64,000 nt of DNA from Cristatella mucedo (GCA_009760855.2 WPIO01000009.1:2540501-2604500), one strand, 5' to 3'. Shown: positions 46,147 to 58,094, counted from the first letter of the stretch. The notes: generated by a model not told the origin, from the letters alone. Numbers and translations: made by a program.

Positions 46147-46152
46147 TTTATT
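46147..46152 (-). terminator. Candidate poly(A) signal of gene B
   Basis: First AATAAA on the minus strand after the gene B stop, 630 nt downstream. The implied 3' UTR is GC-rich and contains a short SINE-like piece near 46,250-46,310. No closer signal was seen. Confidence 0.4.
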
Positions 46153-46781
46153 TCGTAGCAGAAGAGCTCCCGCTGCGGCCGCGCTCGCTGCAGGTGACAG
46201 AGAGAGAAAGCGCGAGAGAGCGCGAGAGAGAAAGCGCGAGAGCTGCACGACGCGAGCCCGCCACCCGGGTCGGGAAGTGCGAGCATCGTGCCACTCGAAC
46301 CGGGGAAAATCAACGCTGCTTTTTCTGGCCGCAGCCAACTTCCGGCCAGGCCAATACAGGAATACAGCGCTCGCACGCCGATCCGGCCACGGCGCCAGGC
46401 GCTGAACGCGCGACGACGGCGTTGCTTCTGCACGCGTCGACTCTGCCAGGAAGACCGAGTCTCCTACATTGATACGAGCACCGCCTTTCAGGCTGTCGCA
46501 CGAAAGCTTAATGCAGCACGAGTGTGCTCACTCCGGAGTCCCGCTCGGCGCGCGGGCGAGCCGAGCGGGACCGCCGCCGCCGAATGGCGTGCGCTTTGCT
46601 CTCGCACGTGGTGAGCGACCGACGTTGGCGGCCGGCCGGCAGGCCGACGACCGGTGAGTCTTGCTCGGCTGCACTCGCGAAATCCAAACCGTCCGCACCG
46701 GAAGTGCTGGTCGCGCTCGAGCTTGCAGAGCACGCTCCAAGTGCAGCGGCGACGGCGGTACTGGCGGAGGCGGGAGCGGCG

Positions 46782-47830
46782 TCACCAGTCCGTGCAGGCA
46801 AAGTAGCAGGCGTTCCAGTTGCACCCTCTGGCGGCCAAGCAGTTCCGCACGCACTGGCGAATCCAGTTGGACTGCCGCGCGGCTCGCCTTCCGCCTCCGC
46901 CGCCGCCGCCGCGTCTCGCCTCGGCGGCTGCGGCAGCGGCGCCGGATGCTGACGGCGGCGCTGCCGCGAGGCCCTCGCGAGGGGCTCGTCGAGCCGCCGC
47001 AGCCGAAACTTCCGCTCCGCTGCCTCGCTCAAGCCCTGCAAAGAAGTGGTGAGCAATCGGAGTGTTCGCGGCCGAGCCCGTATGTACGCCGAACGCCCGT
47101 ATGTACGCCGAACGCCCGTATGTACGCCGAACGCCCGTATGTACGCCGAACGCCCGTATGTACGCCGAACGCCCGTATGTACGCCGAACGCCCGTATGTA
47201 CGCCGAACGCCCGTATGTACGCCGAACGCCCGTATGTACGCCGAACGCCCGTATGTACGCCGAACGCCCGTATGTACGCCGAACGCCCGTATGTACGCCG
47301 AACGCCCGTATGTACGCCGAACGCCCGTATGTACGCCGAACGCCCGTATGTACGCCGAACGCCCGTATGTACGCCGAACGCCCGTATGTACGCCGAACGC
47401 CCGTATGTACGCCGAACGCCCGTATGTACGCCGAACGCCATCTTGCATGCTGAACGCGTACATATGCAACGCTCCCGTAGCGCAGCGGTGGACGGCGGCG
47501 GAAGCCTCCGCCCGGGCGTTGGCGGCGGCGTCCGCACGCGAGCGGGCAAATGAGGCGGAGCCCCGGCGTCGACCCGCGGCTTGAAGGCTCTCGCGATGCG
47601 ACGTCGCATCCGAAGGCCTAACGAGGCGCGCGACTCGTCCCTTCGAGGTGGCCGAAACCGCGGAGTGGGCACGGCCGCTGTAACCTCTCCGCGAGCGCGC
47701 CACGGGGCTTGAACTTACCAGTGCTTATCGTCGGCCAGCCGTAGGAGCCATGCTCAGCCGCGGCGGCTACAGCGGCGGCAGCGGCGGCGAGAAGAGCCAA
47801 TGACAGCAAGGTAGCAGCGGCGCTTGCCAT
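46782..47830 (-). CDS. Gene B: secreted cysteine-peptide precursor, paralogue of gene A
   Basis: Join of exon 1 (47830-47719) and exon 2 (47035-46782), 121 residues. Exon 1 starts MASAAATLLSLALLAA and is a long Leu/Ala signal peptide, likely cleaved before E26. The donor is CTG|GTAAGTTC (GT at 47718), phase 1. The intron is 683 nt. The acceptor has a clear pyrimidine tract, CACTTCTTTGCAG, with exon 2 starting at 47035 and the frame preserved. Residues 39-88 are a low-complexity Ala/Gly/Arg linker. The C-terminal module follows GGRRAAR, a likely furin-type site, and starts QSNWIRQC. Cysteines are C99, C103, C109, C114, C118; the chain ends CYFACTDW-stop. Outer spacing is C-x3-C-x10-C-x3-C, as in gene A, with one extra cysteine (C109). 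A new N-terminal Gln could become pyroglutamate (inference). TATA, initiator and a downstream AATAAA support a complete gene. I do not recognise the family. Confidence 0.8.
47036..47718 (-). other. Intron of gene B
   Basis: GT at 47718-47717 and AG at 47037-47036, phase 1. More than half of the intron (361 of 683 nt) is the 19-bp minisatellite described separately. The remaining ~320 nt is close to the 381-nt intron proposed for gene A. Confidence 0.72.
47079..47439. repeat. 19-bp minisatellite, 19 perfect copies
   Basis: Nineteen identical tandem copies of CGTATGTACGCCGAACGCC fill 361 bp, followed by one or two degenerate copies to about 47,475. Because 19 = 1 mod 3, each frame cycles through all three phases of the unit. 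No frame meets a stop, and every frame on a strand gives the same 19-residue repeat. The long open frames here are therefore a by-product. The array lies inside the intron of gene B. Confidence 0.97.
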
Positions 47831-47881
47831 GCCTGGAAATGTGTGTGCGATCGGCGGGTACACAGCGGCCTTTGTTTCGAC

Positions 47882-47914
47882 TGACCGTCCGGACGGAGAA
47901 TCGACTCTTTTATA
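47882..47914 (-). promoter_or_regulatory. Core promoter of gene B (TATA + initiator)
   Basis: Minus strand: TATAAAAG at 47914-47907 and TCAGTC with +1 A at 47882, 32 bp downstream. TCAGTY is the arthropod initiator consensus. The 5' UTR would be 52 nt, ending at GGCATGG, an acceptable start context. Confidence 0.75.
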
Positions 47915-49139
47915 GAGCGTCTGCCTTTGTATGTGTGGCGCGTGACTAAGCGTCGAACATCGGTCATCGCCCACAAAAACCAGAAATTAGGGGAAGCGCC
48001 CTCCATTCGCATTCGCTCACTCGCTCGCCCGGCAGCTCGCGTCACCGCTCCTGTCACCATCTCTTGAGGTGACGCCGCGCGCCACCCGCCCTCCCCCTCC
48101 CCGGTCCCCCGCGCCGCCGTCCAGGATGGGCCGGCCGCTGTCGCCGTCGTCGTCGTCGTCGCCGCCGGCGTCGCGAGGCGCGAACGGTCACGCGAGCCTT
48201 AGCAAAGTCCGTTTCGAGCCAGCGAGCAAAGGTTGTGGACAAGATTCGCGGCCAATGCCCTAGCCTAGGCCTAGCTACGCGATAGGGAGGCCGCAAACAA
48301 GCACGCTAAGAGGCCGCTGGCGCGGCCTCCTCGCGACACCTCTCTCTCCCTTCCGCCACCGCCTCCGCGGCTACCGCAGCTGGCGCTATGTGGGGCGGGA
48401 AGGGTTGGGCAACGGGGCGCGATTCCTCTTTAATAACTTTTTACTCGCGCAGCACCTCTTTAAGCTGTCGGCCGTCTCGCGGCCAAGGACGCGGCAACGG
48501 GAGGTCAATCGGCACGAAGGAGATAATGACAAATTCCGGTGGCTTCGTGCATTGCGAGCCCCGGCGAGTCAACCGGCAGAGGTGAGAGAGGCGCGCGCCG
48601 CCCCTCCTCTCCTTCCTTCCGCTGCAACCAACCGCTCGCGGCCCGCCCCTCTGCGCGAGCCCGTCAGCGAGAGCCGGCTGAACTGGCGGCTTGGCTCGTG
48701 GGAGCGGCGGCGCCCACTGAACGCCGAAGATGCGCACACCGTGCTCCGTTGCCGTCTGCAGCGTTGGCGTCTGCCTCTGGGCAAAGTTACGGGAGTGCTC
48801 GCAGATGCGACGCGCCCACCCTTGAAATGGGGCAGTTTGTAGGCGACGGTCAGCCGTTGTAGCTACGCGGCGCCGAATTGCAGCAGCACTGGAAGGGTGT
48901 CGCGTGCCGAGAGAGAGAGCGCCAGTGGAGCAGCCGCCCATGCCTATGGCCGTCCGCTCTCTTAGGGTGCCGTACAAATAAATTACATTTTTGCATATGC
49001 AGCATAACTTCGCAAAGACTCGAGCAACTGTGGACTGGACAGCGAGCAAGCAGGATCGAGCAGGATTGAGCTGGCTGATAATTCCCGTAGTACAGTGTAT
49101 TCCTACAGCTAGTGCCTGACTAAGGAGGTCAAGATCAAC
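47915..49139. other. CpG-rich upstream region of gene B
   Basis: Strongly CpG-rich to about 48,850. A 244-codon minus-strand frame (49,175-48,444) has no recognised motif. No divergent TATA/CAGT promoter was seen. Confidence 0.4.
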
Positions 49140-49262
49140 TGCTGTATGCAAATTTAATAATTTAAAAAGAAGCAAAAAACTCGTCTATTTATCACATAAT
49201 TTAGTGAGTCCCTGTAATTCGACCTGTATGTGTTGATGCGTGCTAACACTGTGTGTGCTGCC
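49140..49262 (+). mobile_element. LINE 3' fragment
   Basis: AATTTAATAATTTAAAAAGA, TTTAGTGAGTCCCTGT and GTGCTAACACTGTG parallel the end of the reverse transcriptase frame and the following 3' UTR in better copies. Confidence 0.55.
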
Positions 49263-49404
49263 ACGCTCCTACTGCCGCGCAGGAGGAGGAGGAGCGGTTC
49301 GGAGCGGAGCGGTCGCGCGTCGGACGCTGTACGGCAGAGATCGCCTCCAGTTCATTGGCTCTCCCTTAAAACGCAAAGCGAGGATCAGGTAATCAAATAG
49401 CCGA

Positions 49405-49545
49405 ATGTATATAGCCGCAAAAGAGCCTTAATGGCTATCACCGCCGCTTGCAGTGTGTGATATGGCATCGCGTGTTTCAGGAAGAGAACTCACGAGCTGC
49501 TCGGCCGTGAAGTGCGAGCACCTTACCCCGTGCGCCATTGTTCCA
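49405..49545 (-). mobile_element. tRNA-derived SINE, type 2
   Basis: Minus strand: AAGGTGCTCGCACTTCACGG, GTGAGTTCTCTTCCTG, CACACTGCAAGCGGCGGTGA, and AAGGCTCTTTTGCGGCTATA. Confidence 0.65.
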
Positions 49546-50830
49546 GGGGCCAGACTCGGTATCGGAAGTGCTGCTAATCAACCAATGCCATTCATCCCTT
49601 GCGATCGGTGCCGCGCATTCACAAGGGGGAGATGTAACGCCCGCTCGCGAGCGGACAACTGGCTCAGGCTAGCTTTCACCAACTTTCTCAGGACGAGTCT
49701 CTCGCACCGCTCTCGCAGACGGGCAGTCGCGTTTCTAAAGGAATCTGAAGCGATGCCTGCAGCGATAGCCGGGCCGCCACGGCAGGCCATCCTGCCCATT
49801 GCCAGCATGAGGCAATAGCCGTCAAGGCTCTATAAATGCGCTTGTCGCATCAGCTGACGTTGACCTCCTTTACTTCGACAGCGCTCGACGCAGACTGCAT
49901 ATGCCTGACATTAAGTGCATTACTATCAATGCTCGGCCTCAAGCTGTAAACCTTCCGAAAGCGCTTCGCGGTAGGTCCCTCCGTAAGCGCGAGGCTCTGG
50001 TGCGCAAGCAGCGATAACTCCGCGATATCTCAATCGGTGCGATATCTCTTTCGAGTCCGAACGGAGCCGACACCACGCTCTCTCCATTGCATTCGGCCAC
50101 CTGCTAGAAACTTTAGCCAGCGACTCCTCAAGAGTTCGGTGCAGAAGTCACTGCCATCGAATTGCTCGCGCTTTTTTTTCCCTACCGCCGAACCCACCCA
50201 TGCGCATCCGGCCAAAGCCGACATGGCGCTCGAGTGGTGTGAGTCCTCGAGGCGGGACCTGAGCGCGAGCCCGCCGCGTGACCGGCAGATGCGTCGAAAA
50301 ATAACACGTAATGCGGTGCCCGCCGCTGCTCTGATTAACGGGCGCGCGCGCCGCCGCCGCCGATTTATGGGCGCGCGAGCTCCCGCAGCCGCCGGCCGGA
50401 GCTTCGCTGGTCATCCCAGCATCTGAAGGGCGCGGACCGGAATGTCGCCGGCCTCCGTCGGGACGCCGGCGCTCGTCCGCTGACGCGCGTGCGTCCGCAA
50501 TGAATATCGAGCTTAGGCTGTGAGCGTGCGAAGCGTCCAGGGGCTCTCGGCAACCAAAACGCGACGCCCGCGGAGACTAAGTAGGAGCTTGCGGGCTGGT
50601 GGGGGCGTGCGGCGGCGACCTCGAGCCGCCGCCGCCGCCGCCACGGGGACGGCCTCTCGTGCGGACTGCAGGGTCCGCGACCTTGCGGAGAGCAATCAGT
50701 GGAGGCCAAGAAGACGGCGGCCGGTTCTGAAATCTCAGCAGCTTCGCTGCTGGAATGCGGCATGCGGCGCTCCGAGGCCTTCACCGACGCAGTGAAGGCA
50801 TGCGGACTCGGACTACGAGGCGGATATACT
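49546..50830. other. CpG-rich, no firm gene
   Basis: A TATAAATG at 49,831 has no CAGT at -31/-32. A 38-codon frame begins at 49,900 (MPDIKCITINARPQAV) without further support. Other frames are GC-driven. Confidence 0.35.
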
Positions 50831-50835
50831 GCACG

Positions 50836-50853
50836 ACACACACTCACACACGC

Positions 50854-50903
<50 letters not shown>
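50836..50903. repeat. (AC)n-(AT)n microsatellite
   Basis: About 50 bp of (AC)n with a few interruptions, then (AT)n. Confidence 0.95.
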
Positions 50904-50909
50904 CATGTG

Positions 50910-51040
50910 TGTAGCGTCCTAAGAGAGCTTAGTTTTCTATCTGGGTGCTTTACATGTACCCAAGGCTAGAGCTCACGACAGCGCTCGTTAAAGGCCAGCA
51001 TTTTACCCCGGGGCCAAACCAGAGCGGCAGTTTGCTTTGC
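50910..51040 (-). mobile_element. tRNA-derived SINE, type 1, with LINE-like 3' end
   Basis: Minus strand: GCTCTGGTTTGGCCCCGGGG head (A box region), GTGAGCTCTAGCC (B-box region), then ATGTAAAGCACCCAGATAGA and CTTAGGACGCTACACAC, the LINE-like tail. Confidence 0.55.
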
Positions 51041-51789
51041 CATTTTAAACGTCGCGCGATAGCAGATACGTACGTGCGCTGCAGCGTTACTTACTGGCGC
51101 GCGAAGCTCTGACATAGAGCAACTATTGCAGTCGCTAAAGTGAAAGCCTGCGAGGCCTCCGTGCGACCTCTGCACTGCCTCCGTGCGACCTCTGCGGACG
51201 AGTCGGCAACGGTTAGCAGACTCGTCCGAGCTCGTGCAGTACAGAAGAACAGTACACTATTTTTATCTACTGGAAAATGTAATTTTTTGGCTTACGTATG
51301 CACGCCGAAAGCAGCTTACGCTTCGACTGTGCACCAAAAAACTCCTCGACATAGATTACTCAGTCCGTTTGTGAGGTCGTCACCTTGCAGACAAATATGC
51401 ATACGTCATAGACCAGCAAACAGGTAGGTGCTCGAACATTTCACGATTCAGATCGTTGAGGCGAACTCTTATGCCCAGAAGGTAATTATATGTTGCCGCA
51501 TGCAAGCGGGATGAAAACCTCTAAACCCACTCTTCCGCTGTTCAACAGATTACGCTTTGGAGTCAGTCACTCTTTACCTCCACAGCTAGCCTGATAATAC
51601 TTGCTATCAAAGCTGGACGCTTTAGGATAGAGCAGCGACTGTCTAGCTATCTATAGACTAGTCACTGGAGGGCTGCCGCGCCATCGACTCGCTTGCTATA
51701 AGGCATTACTGACAGTAGCATGCATAATGGGCCGGCAAGTTGAAGCATAAATTCAGGTGATTTCACAAAGAGAACGACAGCCAAACTAG
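51041..51789. other. No recognised gene
   Basis: Short frames only; no promoter or splice-flanked signal exon. Confidence 0.4.
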
Positions 51790-52010
51790 TCGGCGGGTCT
51801 TTGACATCGAGTCTATACTACTGCAATTCTTTTGATTCAATATTCTCGGCCTGTGCCCTTAATCGGCTCTAACTGATTAAAATCTCATCCAGCTCTTTTG
51901 GTATTTCTTCAGCAGCGTAGCTGTTGCAATGTTACAGTATTTCTATTTTCTGAGCTTCAGAGGCTCCCTATCGAGCATCTACTTGAACTCAAAATCACTG
52001 GCTAGGCCTG
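51790..52010 (+). mobile_element. Very decayed LINE fragment
   Basis: CTATACTACTGCAATTC, CGGCCTGTGCCCTTAATCGG and CTTCAGAGGCTCCCTATCGA keep the order of the LDYCNSL, ACAIRRLQL and LHWLP motifs of better copies. Confidence 0.45.
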
Positions 52011-52850
52011 GAGGTCACGTGACTCGTGCACACGCGCGCGCACACACACACACACAGCGCCTACTATACGCCTCCTAGCTCATCCGGTGTGTCCTAACAC
52101 CGTCCGCTCAACGGCGACTTCCAGCCGTCTCCCAGTTCATCGGACTTAATTGAGATCTGTTGATCATGCCTCCAGTTAGCAAGCACCAAAAGTCTGGATC
52201 TCGTTGCTAGCTTTTGTCGACGCCTGCTGCGTTGACTTAAAATCACTAAAGTCTCAGCTAAAGAACAAATCAGTTCTCTCTTCGCTATCTCTGCCCCGCA
52301 GCGATGGTGACCTTTTCCCTAGTGCATTACACGCTTACCGGTGCATGATTCAGTTCCCAGTACTATTCAGCACCACCACTAAGCAGAGACCACGTGTGTT
52401 CTTTTTAGCAACGGAGCCCCTATTCAACAAATAGCTGTGAGTGTTTATTTTTGTGCTTTTTCTTGTAGCTTAATCACTTAATCACCTACTTTGCTGTGAA
52501 TTCCTAATTAGGGCTTCTTCTGCTGCGAGTTTTAGTGCGACCGAATACAGATTAGCTTATCTCGGGCCACTATACAGCAGACCTTGTGTTACTTTTTTTT
52601 TATTTCCGTTCTCAATTTGATTCCAGTTTACTAAAATAGCCCCTACCTCATACATTTTTTTTCGATGGCCTATTTGTCTCTATGTGTGCCACATTTTATC
52701 CGTTGGATAATTCAATTCCGCTTATCGTTCAGTTCATAGCAAAATTCACAACAAAGGTCGCATACTTAGTTAAATATTCTTGCGTGCACGTATACGGTCA
52801 ATCCCAATATTATTTAATTCTGCATATCCAACCTCATTTGTATCTTATTC
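52011..52850. other. No recognised gene
   Basis: Contains a short (AC)n near 52,035 and AT-rich DNA. No supported frame. Confidence 0.4.
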
Positions 52851-55361
52851 ATTCAGCAATTTCTGTAGACCCTTGACATTAACGCTGTCCACAAAAAATT
52901 GTCCTCGCCCTTTCTGTTCAATCCGATCTTACCGTATTGATGATATGGCTGTTACAAGTAAGCACGAGCCAATGCTCTCGATGAGTTATCTTCTCTAAGT
53001 AAATTGTAGGCCATTGTTAAGGTATTTATTTGTTCACTGCAGACTTTAAACTAATTAGGGCTACACAGCCCTGGCTTGAAATGTGTACAAAAATGTCAGA
53101 ACTGTCTGTCCATTGATCTGGCATAGAAGGACACTAGTAATTCACACAGATCCATCCATCCTAGCTAAGGCTAATTCTAGCATGTATGAACTACGTGGCG
53201 ATCACATATTTACAATCCAAAAATGCTTCGGTTGACCAAGAGCAGTCACCATTATCAATGAACCATTTTTGGGCTTTCTCTCTGTAACCGCTCCGAGGTC
53301 AGATATTTGCCTGGCGATCCTTGTGACGATCTAGCAGATCGTTACTCCAGCTTCTTTGCCAGCAAGATATGTGAGATCAAAGAGTCCGCCCCCGAGGTAA
53401 AATTCTCACTGGAATTCTCGCCCTCCGTTCCCTACAGCACCTCAATGTCCATATCCAGCGCCACCATTACTGAGTTCTTTTTGAAGTTCATCTGCCCGTC
53501 TAAGAAGACTACTTGCCCTCTCGACCCTTTACCTACTGAGCTCCGTTTGAAATGCCTAGATTTGCTGCTGCCCTGCATAAAAAACATGATAAGGTATTTC
53601 CTTAGCCTCTGATCCACGTTGTTGTTAGGGCACTGATTGGGAAGTCAACAGTAGACCAGAAGAACTCAGTAACTAACACCCAATTTGCCTATTGCCTTTT
53701 CTATTTAAGACACTAAAACAAGGAGTGACTGAGACCTCATAAAATTTAGTATCAAAGCTTCACATTATTTGCAAGTAATTTCCAATCATGCATATCATGC
53801 AATCATGCTTTTAGGCAAATCCCTTACAGAGTCAGCACCAATGTGATCGTACAGAGATCATATGAGGAATGCTGACTTGAGTGAAGTTTCTCTGCTAGTT
53901 CATCGGGATCTCTCTCTGGTGGCGTTTGACTCTATTTATAATCAAGTTCTTCTTTAGCACACGTCATACTTTCTGGGCATCGTGGACCTGCACTGCAATG
54001 GCTCAGGTCCTGCATCACAGGAAATATCAGAACATCCCAACTGTCAACGGTCGTCGTCCGAGAAGCGCTCAAAGTATGGTGGTGTAGTCAGAAAAACTGT
54101 ACTTGGTTCACTTCTTTTCACTATCTGTACTCTTCTCTCTCCTCTCGACTTAATCGTTATATAAAATAGCATGTTAATTTAAACAGTTGACACACGGCTG
54201 CGCCTGTCTTTTCAGCTCTCAGTGAATTCTGGCATGGCAAACTCTCTTAACTCCATGGGCAAAATGCTCTGCGAAAACCCACACTCGGACGGCAACAATT
54301 TTAATTAAATTAAATAATTTACAATATGATGAACCAATTTAAAATTTCCGACAAACGAAATGTCACTCGCAAATCGGACAGCCTAATCCAAAAAATATGC
54401 AAGGCCCGGATACCTCCGGTTGCATCTTAATTCAATCTGGTTATCCTGCTCCAAAGTCACTTTCCATACAGAGGATGACCACATCAGATCTGCAGTCAAG
54501 TCTGCCTACTTTAAGCTACGTAAAAATCCGAAAATTTAATTTTGATTGATTTGATAAAAATATTTCATGATGATACCTGCATAGATATGGATACCACTTC
54601 CAAGCCGGCCAATGCATTAGTGATATCATGGATAGACTTCTCTAACTCACTACCAGCGAGTCGTCCAGCCTGTCCAGTAATTGGTGCACACTACGTCTAG
54701 GCTTTTCCGCCTCCATCAAGCTGCTTATTGACTTAATTCCTTGAAGGCTGCATCGACGCCGTCCGTACTTGGACGGGAAGCCTAAGGAGGATGAGAGCAG
54801 CTGAATTGTTTTGGGAAAGCATATTGGTACTCTCGAGGTGGAAGAACTCGCACGCCGGATCATCCACAATAATTTCCGCGACGCTTTCTCGGTATTTGGG
54901 CATGCTGTTCCGAAACATTTGTCATTAAATGAGTGCTTTACCTCCACCGTCACGTTGGACGGACTTTGCCAAAATCAGGGTCTTCTTAGAATTCGACAGT
55001 CAAACTAGTTCACGAATGTGTAGCATCGTATCTATATTACGGCAATTTCCTTATTCAGGTATCCTAGCCGGCGCCCTTAACTACTGAAACTGGTGCATAA
55101 CTCAGCGGCTCGTCTGGTCTGTCGTCAACGATGTAGCTGCAGCATCACACCACTTCTGTCTGAGCTTCACTGGCTCCCTGGCAAGCCATGAATCGACATT
55201 AAGATTTTCTCGTTGGCTAACAGGTTGCTTCACTCGCTTGCGCCAGTCTACCTTGATATTTTGCAGTCACTAAACACTAGTTATTAATCTCTGGTATCGA
55301 GTTGCAAAGCGCGCGAATGGATATTTATTTCTCCTAGGCCGCTATACAAAAAACATCATTT
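52851..55361 (+). mobile_element. L2/CR1-type LINE, heavily decayed
   Basis: Starts near the end of the endonuclease region. Better parts are PGDPCDDLADRYSSFFASK, KKTTCPLDPLPTELRLKCLD near 53,300-53,600 and C-terminal remnants near 55,020-55,260. A decayed tail (GCAAAGCGCGCGAATGG, GGCCGCTATACAAAA) ends at about 55,360, directly before the next copy. Confidence 0.8.
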
Positions 55362-57599
55362 GTAGATAGCTACAACACGACACTAGCTGACACGCTCGAC
55401 GAGTTTGCACCTCTAACAAAGCGCACTGTGCGCCCTCGCCCAGACGGCCTATGGTTTACCACAGACATTAAACTAGCCAGGTCTACTAAACGCAAGCTTG
55501 AAAAAGCATGCAAAAGATCCGGACTGACTGTCCATCGACAGGCATGTGAAGACTACTGTAGGTCGTACCAATCGATCCTACCAAAGGCCAAGTCTAGCTT
55601 CTATAGAAACATTGTTGAATCACAGATGCACAATCCAAAAATGTTGATGTCGACTATTAACCATCTCTTTAACCGCTCCCAGATTAGCTCCGTACCTGAT
55701 GATCCTTATGATGATCTAGCCGATCGCTTCTCTCGATTCTTTGTGCAGAAGATAGACAAGATCTGGGAATCCATCCCTGCGATGACAACATCCCCACTAG
55801 AATGCTGTTCCTCGATTCCTGGCTGCACCTCAATGTCTACATTTAAGCAGGTCACTAGTGATCTAGTCCTAAAGTTCGTATCTCAATCAAAGAAGACAAC
55901 AAGTCCTCTGGACCATATTCCCACTGTCCTGCTCCTACGTTGCATTGATCTGCTGCTGCCACGTATAACTAACATCATTAATATGTCATTAGCCTCAGGT
56001 CATGCCCCAGCACCTTTCGAAAAAGCTCTAGTCAGGCCGCTTCGCAAGAAAGCGACACTAGACCAAGAGAACTTAAGCAACTACCGCCCAGTCTCCCTTC
56101 TAAGTGTATTATTATTATTACCTTTCCTATCATAGACACTGGAACGGGTCGTAGCGGACCAGCTGAACTCATATATCGAAATTTCACACCTTGCTAGTAA
56201 GTTCCAGTCTGGCTTTAGAGCTAATCACTCCACAGAGTCAGCATTGCTTAGGGTATACAACGACCTACTTAGGAATGCAGACATGGGTGGAGTGCCTCTG
56301 CTTGTTTTGCTCGATCTTTCGACAGCTTTTGATACTATCGATCACAAAGTTCTTCTAGAACGCCTCTCATCTCGCCTGGGCATCACTGGCACTGCTCTGC
56401 AGTGGTTTAGGCCCTATCTCAGTGGCATACTCCAAAGTATTGACGTGAATGGACAAAGATCATCCGAGGTACCACTGAAATATGGGGTACCTCGGGGCTC
56501 CGTGCTAGGTCCGGTTCTTTTCACGGTTTATACTCTCCCTTTTGCTGATGTGATTGCCAAGCACAATCTAGGATTTCACTTCTATGCGGATGACACTCAG
56601 TTGTATCTTTGCTTTGATCCCTCCCAGCCTTCGAGCACCTCAAATTCTCTCAACTCACTTGCTGCATGTATTGACGACATCCGCATATGGATGGGAGCAA
56701 ATTTTCTAAAACTTAACGATGATAAAACTAACTTACTAGCTGTGGGAAAACCCAGTGTAATTCACAAATTGGAAAGGCCAACCTTTTGTTAGACGACCAC
56801 ATCAGCTCCACAGTCAAATCTGCCTACTTTCAGCTTCATAACATTGCTAACATTCGGGCTTGTTTAGATAAGGATACCACGTCTAAGTTGGTCCATGCAT
56901 TCGTGACATCCCGTCTCGACTTCTGCAACTCACTGCTTACTGGCCTATCGGCATGTGCGATCAGGCGATTGCAGCCGGTGTAAAACTCCGCAGCTAGGTT
57001 TGTCTGTCGTGAACATCGCAGTTGCCACATTACACCACTTCTCGCCGACCTGCACTGGCTACCAGTCAAGCAACGGATTGACTTCAAGGTTTTGTCGCTC
57101 ACTTTTAGGTCACTTCATTCTTTGGCTCAGCCTATCTACTCCCTCACCATGCCAAACATCGTACCACCCGCTTTTCGGAAACCAACAGTTTACCAATACC
57201 TCGTACAAACCTCAAATCCTTTGGAGACCGTGCATTTAGTTCGTATGCTCCCAAAGCCTGGAACTCCCTCCCGACTTGCGTCTGAACATCCTCTAACTTG
57301 ACCACATTTAAAAAGAACTTGAAAATACCTATTTAAGGCAGCATTTATTGGGTCCCTGTGATTCGTCCTTCATGTGCTTTTACGTGCTGACACTGTGCAT
57401 GCTGCCACTAACCACATTAGCATGCTGACCCTGTGCGTGTCAACCATAACCATGTTATTCATTCTTTTGTTTATCAAGCATGATATTACTCACCATTCAA
57501 TCGCATTTCCTTTTGCAGCAAATATAAAGCGCCTAGAAAGAGATTTAGTTCTCTGATGGCGCTTTATCAAGTGTATTATTATTGTTATTATTATTATTA
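55362..57599 (+). mobile_element. L2/CR1-type LINE, best-preserved reverse transcriptase
   Basis: 5'-truncated at the end of the endonuclease. A 235-codon frame (55,428-56,135) covers the linker and RT motifs to SNYRPVSLLS. A second frame (56,244-56,792) has DLSTAFDTIDHKVLLERL, GVPRGSVLGPVLFTVYTLPF and an intact FYADDTQLYLCF catalytic box. The C-terminal region follows to about 57,290. The tail is AAAGCGCCTAGAAAGAG and (ATT)n. It is inactivated by an ATT-rich micro-insertion near 56,105, a nearby stop, and a deletion near 56,780 that removes part of the RT/thumb region. Confidence 0.93.
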
Positions 57600-57837
57600 C
57601 CTGTAGCAACCGCTGGCTACCCAATCGCTTGCCAGCTGAGAGGCCAATCCCTCTCGAGGTCAGACAAGCCCGAACTCACATCCGTCTTATTGTGGCAGAC
57701 GCAGGACACCTTTCTCCCGTTGCTTGGGCTGGGTGGATGCACCCATCTTTGCCTGCCTTTCGGTCTGATCGGACCTCTTCTCTCTGTACGTCTCTCTCAC
57801 CTACGGTGGCTGAGTAAGTATGCATAGTCCGACTATG
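57600..57837. other. No recognised gene
   Basis: Short interval between a LINE tail and repeat C. Confidence 0.4.
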
Positions 57838-57995
57838 TGTTAATGTAATGTAATGTAATGTATCTCCGTCTGTAACTCCACAAAGTCATAAAGACCATGT
57901 GGGTGTCACGCAGGAGAGTTTTGTATAGTGCACTCACGTACCTTTCGGTACGCATTCGGTAGCCATCAGACTTCATCTCACGCAACAACAAAAAA
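57838..57995 (+). repeat. Dispersed repeat C, copy 6, longest
   Basis: TGTAATGTAATGTATCTCCG, TCTGTAACTCCACAAAGTCA, AAGACCATGTGGGTG, CGCAGGAGAGTTTTGTATAG, CCTTTCGGTACGCATTCGGT and AGCCATCAGACTTCAT. The last two are shared with 31,410-31,450. Confidence 0.65.
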
Positions 57996-58094
57996 GTGGG
58001 AAGCATAGCAGAGTCAGGAGAGCAGTTGAGGTTGTGAGTATAATCATCAACGAACACACGCGCCAGCAGACCTACCTGCATTACAAATATTATT

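Noticed and set aside
46661-47703. Open frames of 224-307 codons across 46.7-47.7 kb on both strands
   Set aside because: Their length comes from the stop-free 19-bp minisatellite. Only the last ~83 codons of one minus-strand frame are real, as exon 2 of gene B.
48441-49175. 244-codon minus-strand frame in CpG-rich DNA
   Set aside because: No recognisable domain, signal peptide or promoter; such frames are expected in GC-rich sequence.
49831-50016. TATAAATG upstream of a 38-codon frame
   Set aside because: The only CA-containing initiator is about 21 bp away, and the frame has no signal peptide or splice donor.
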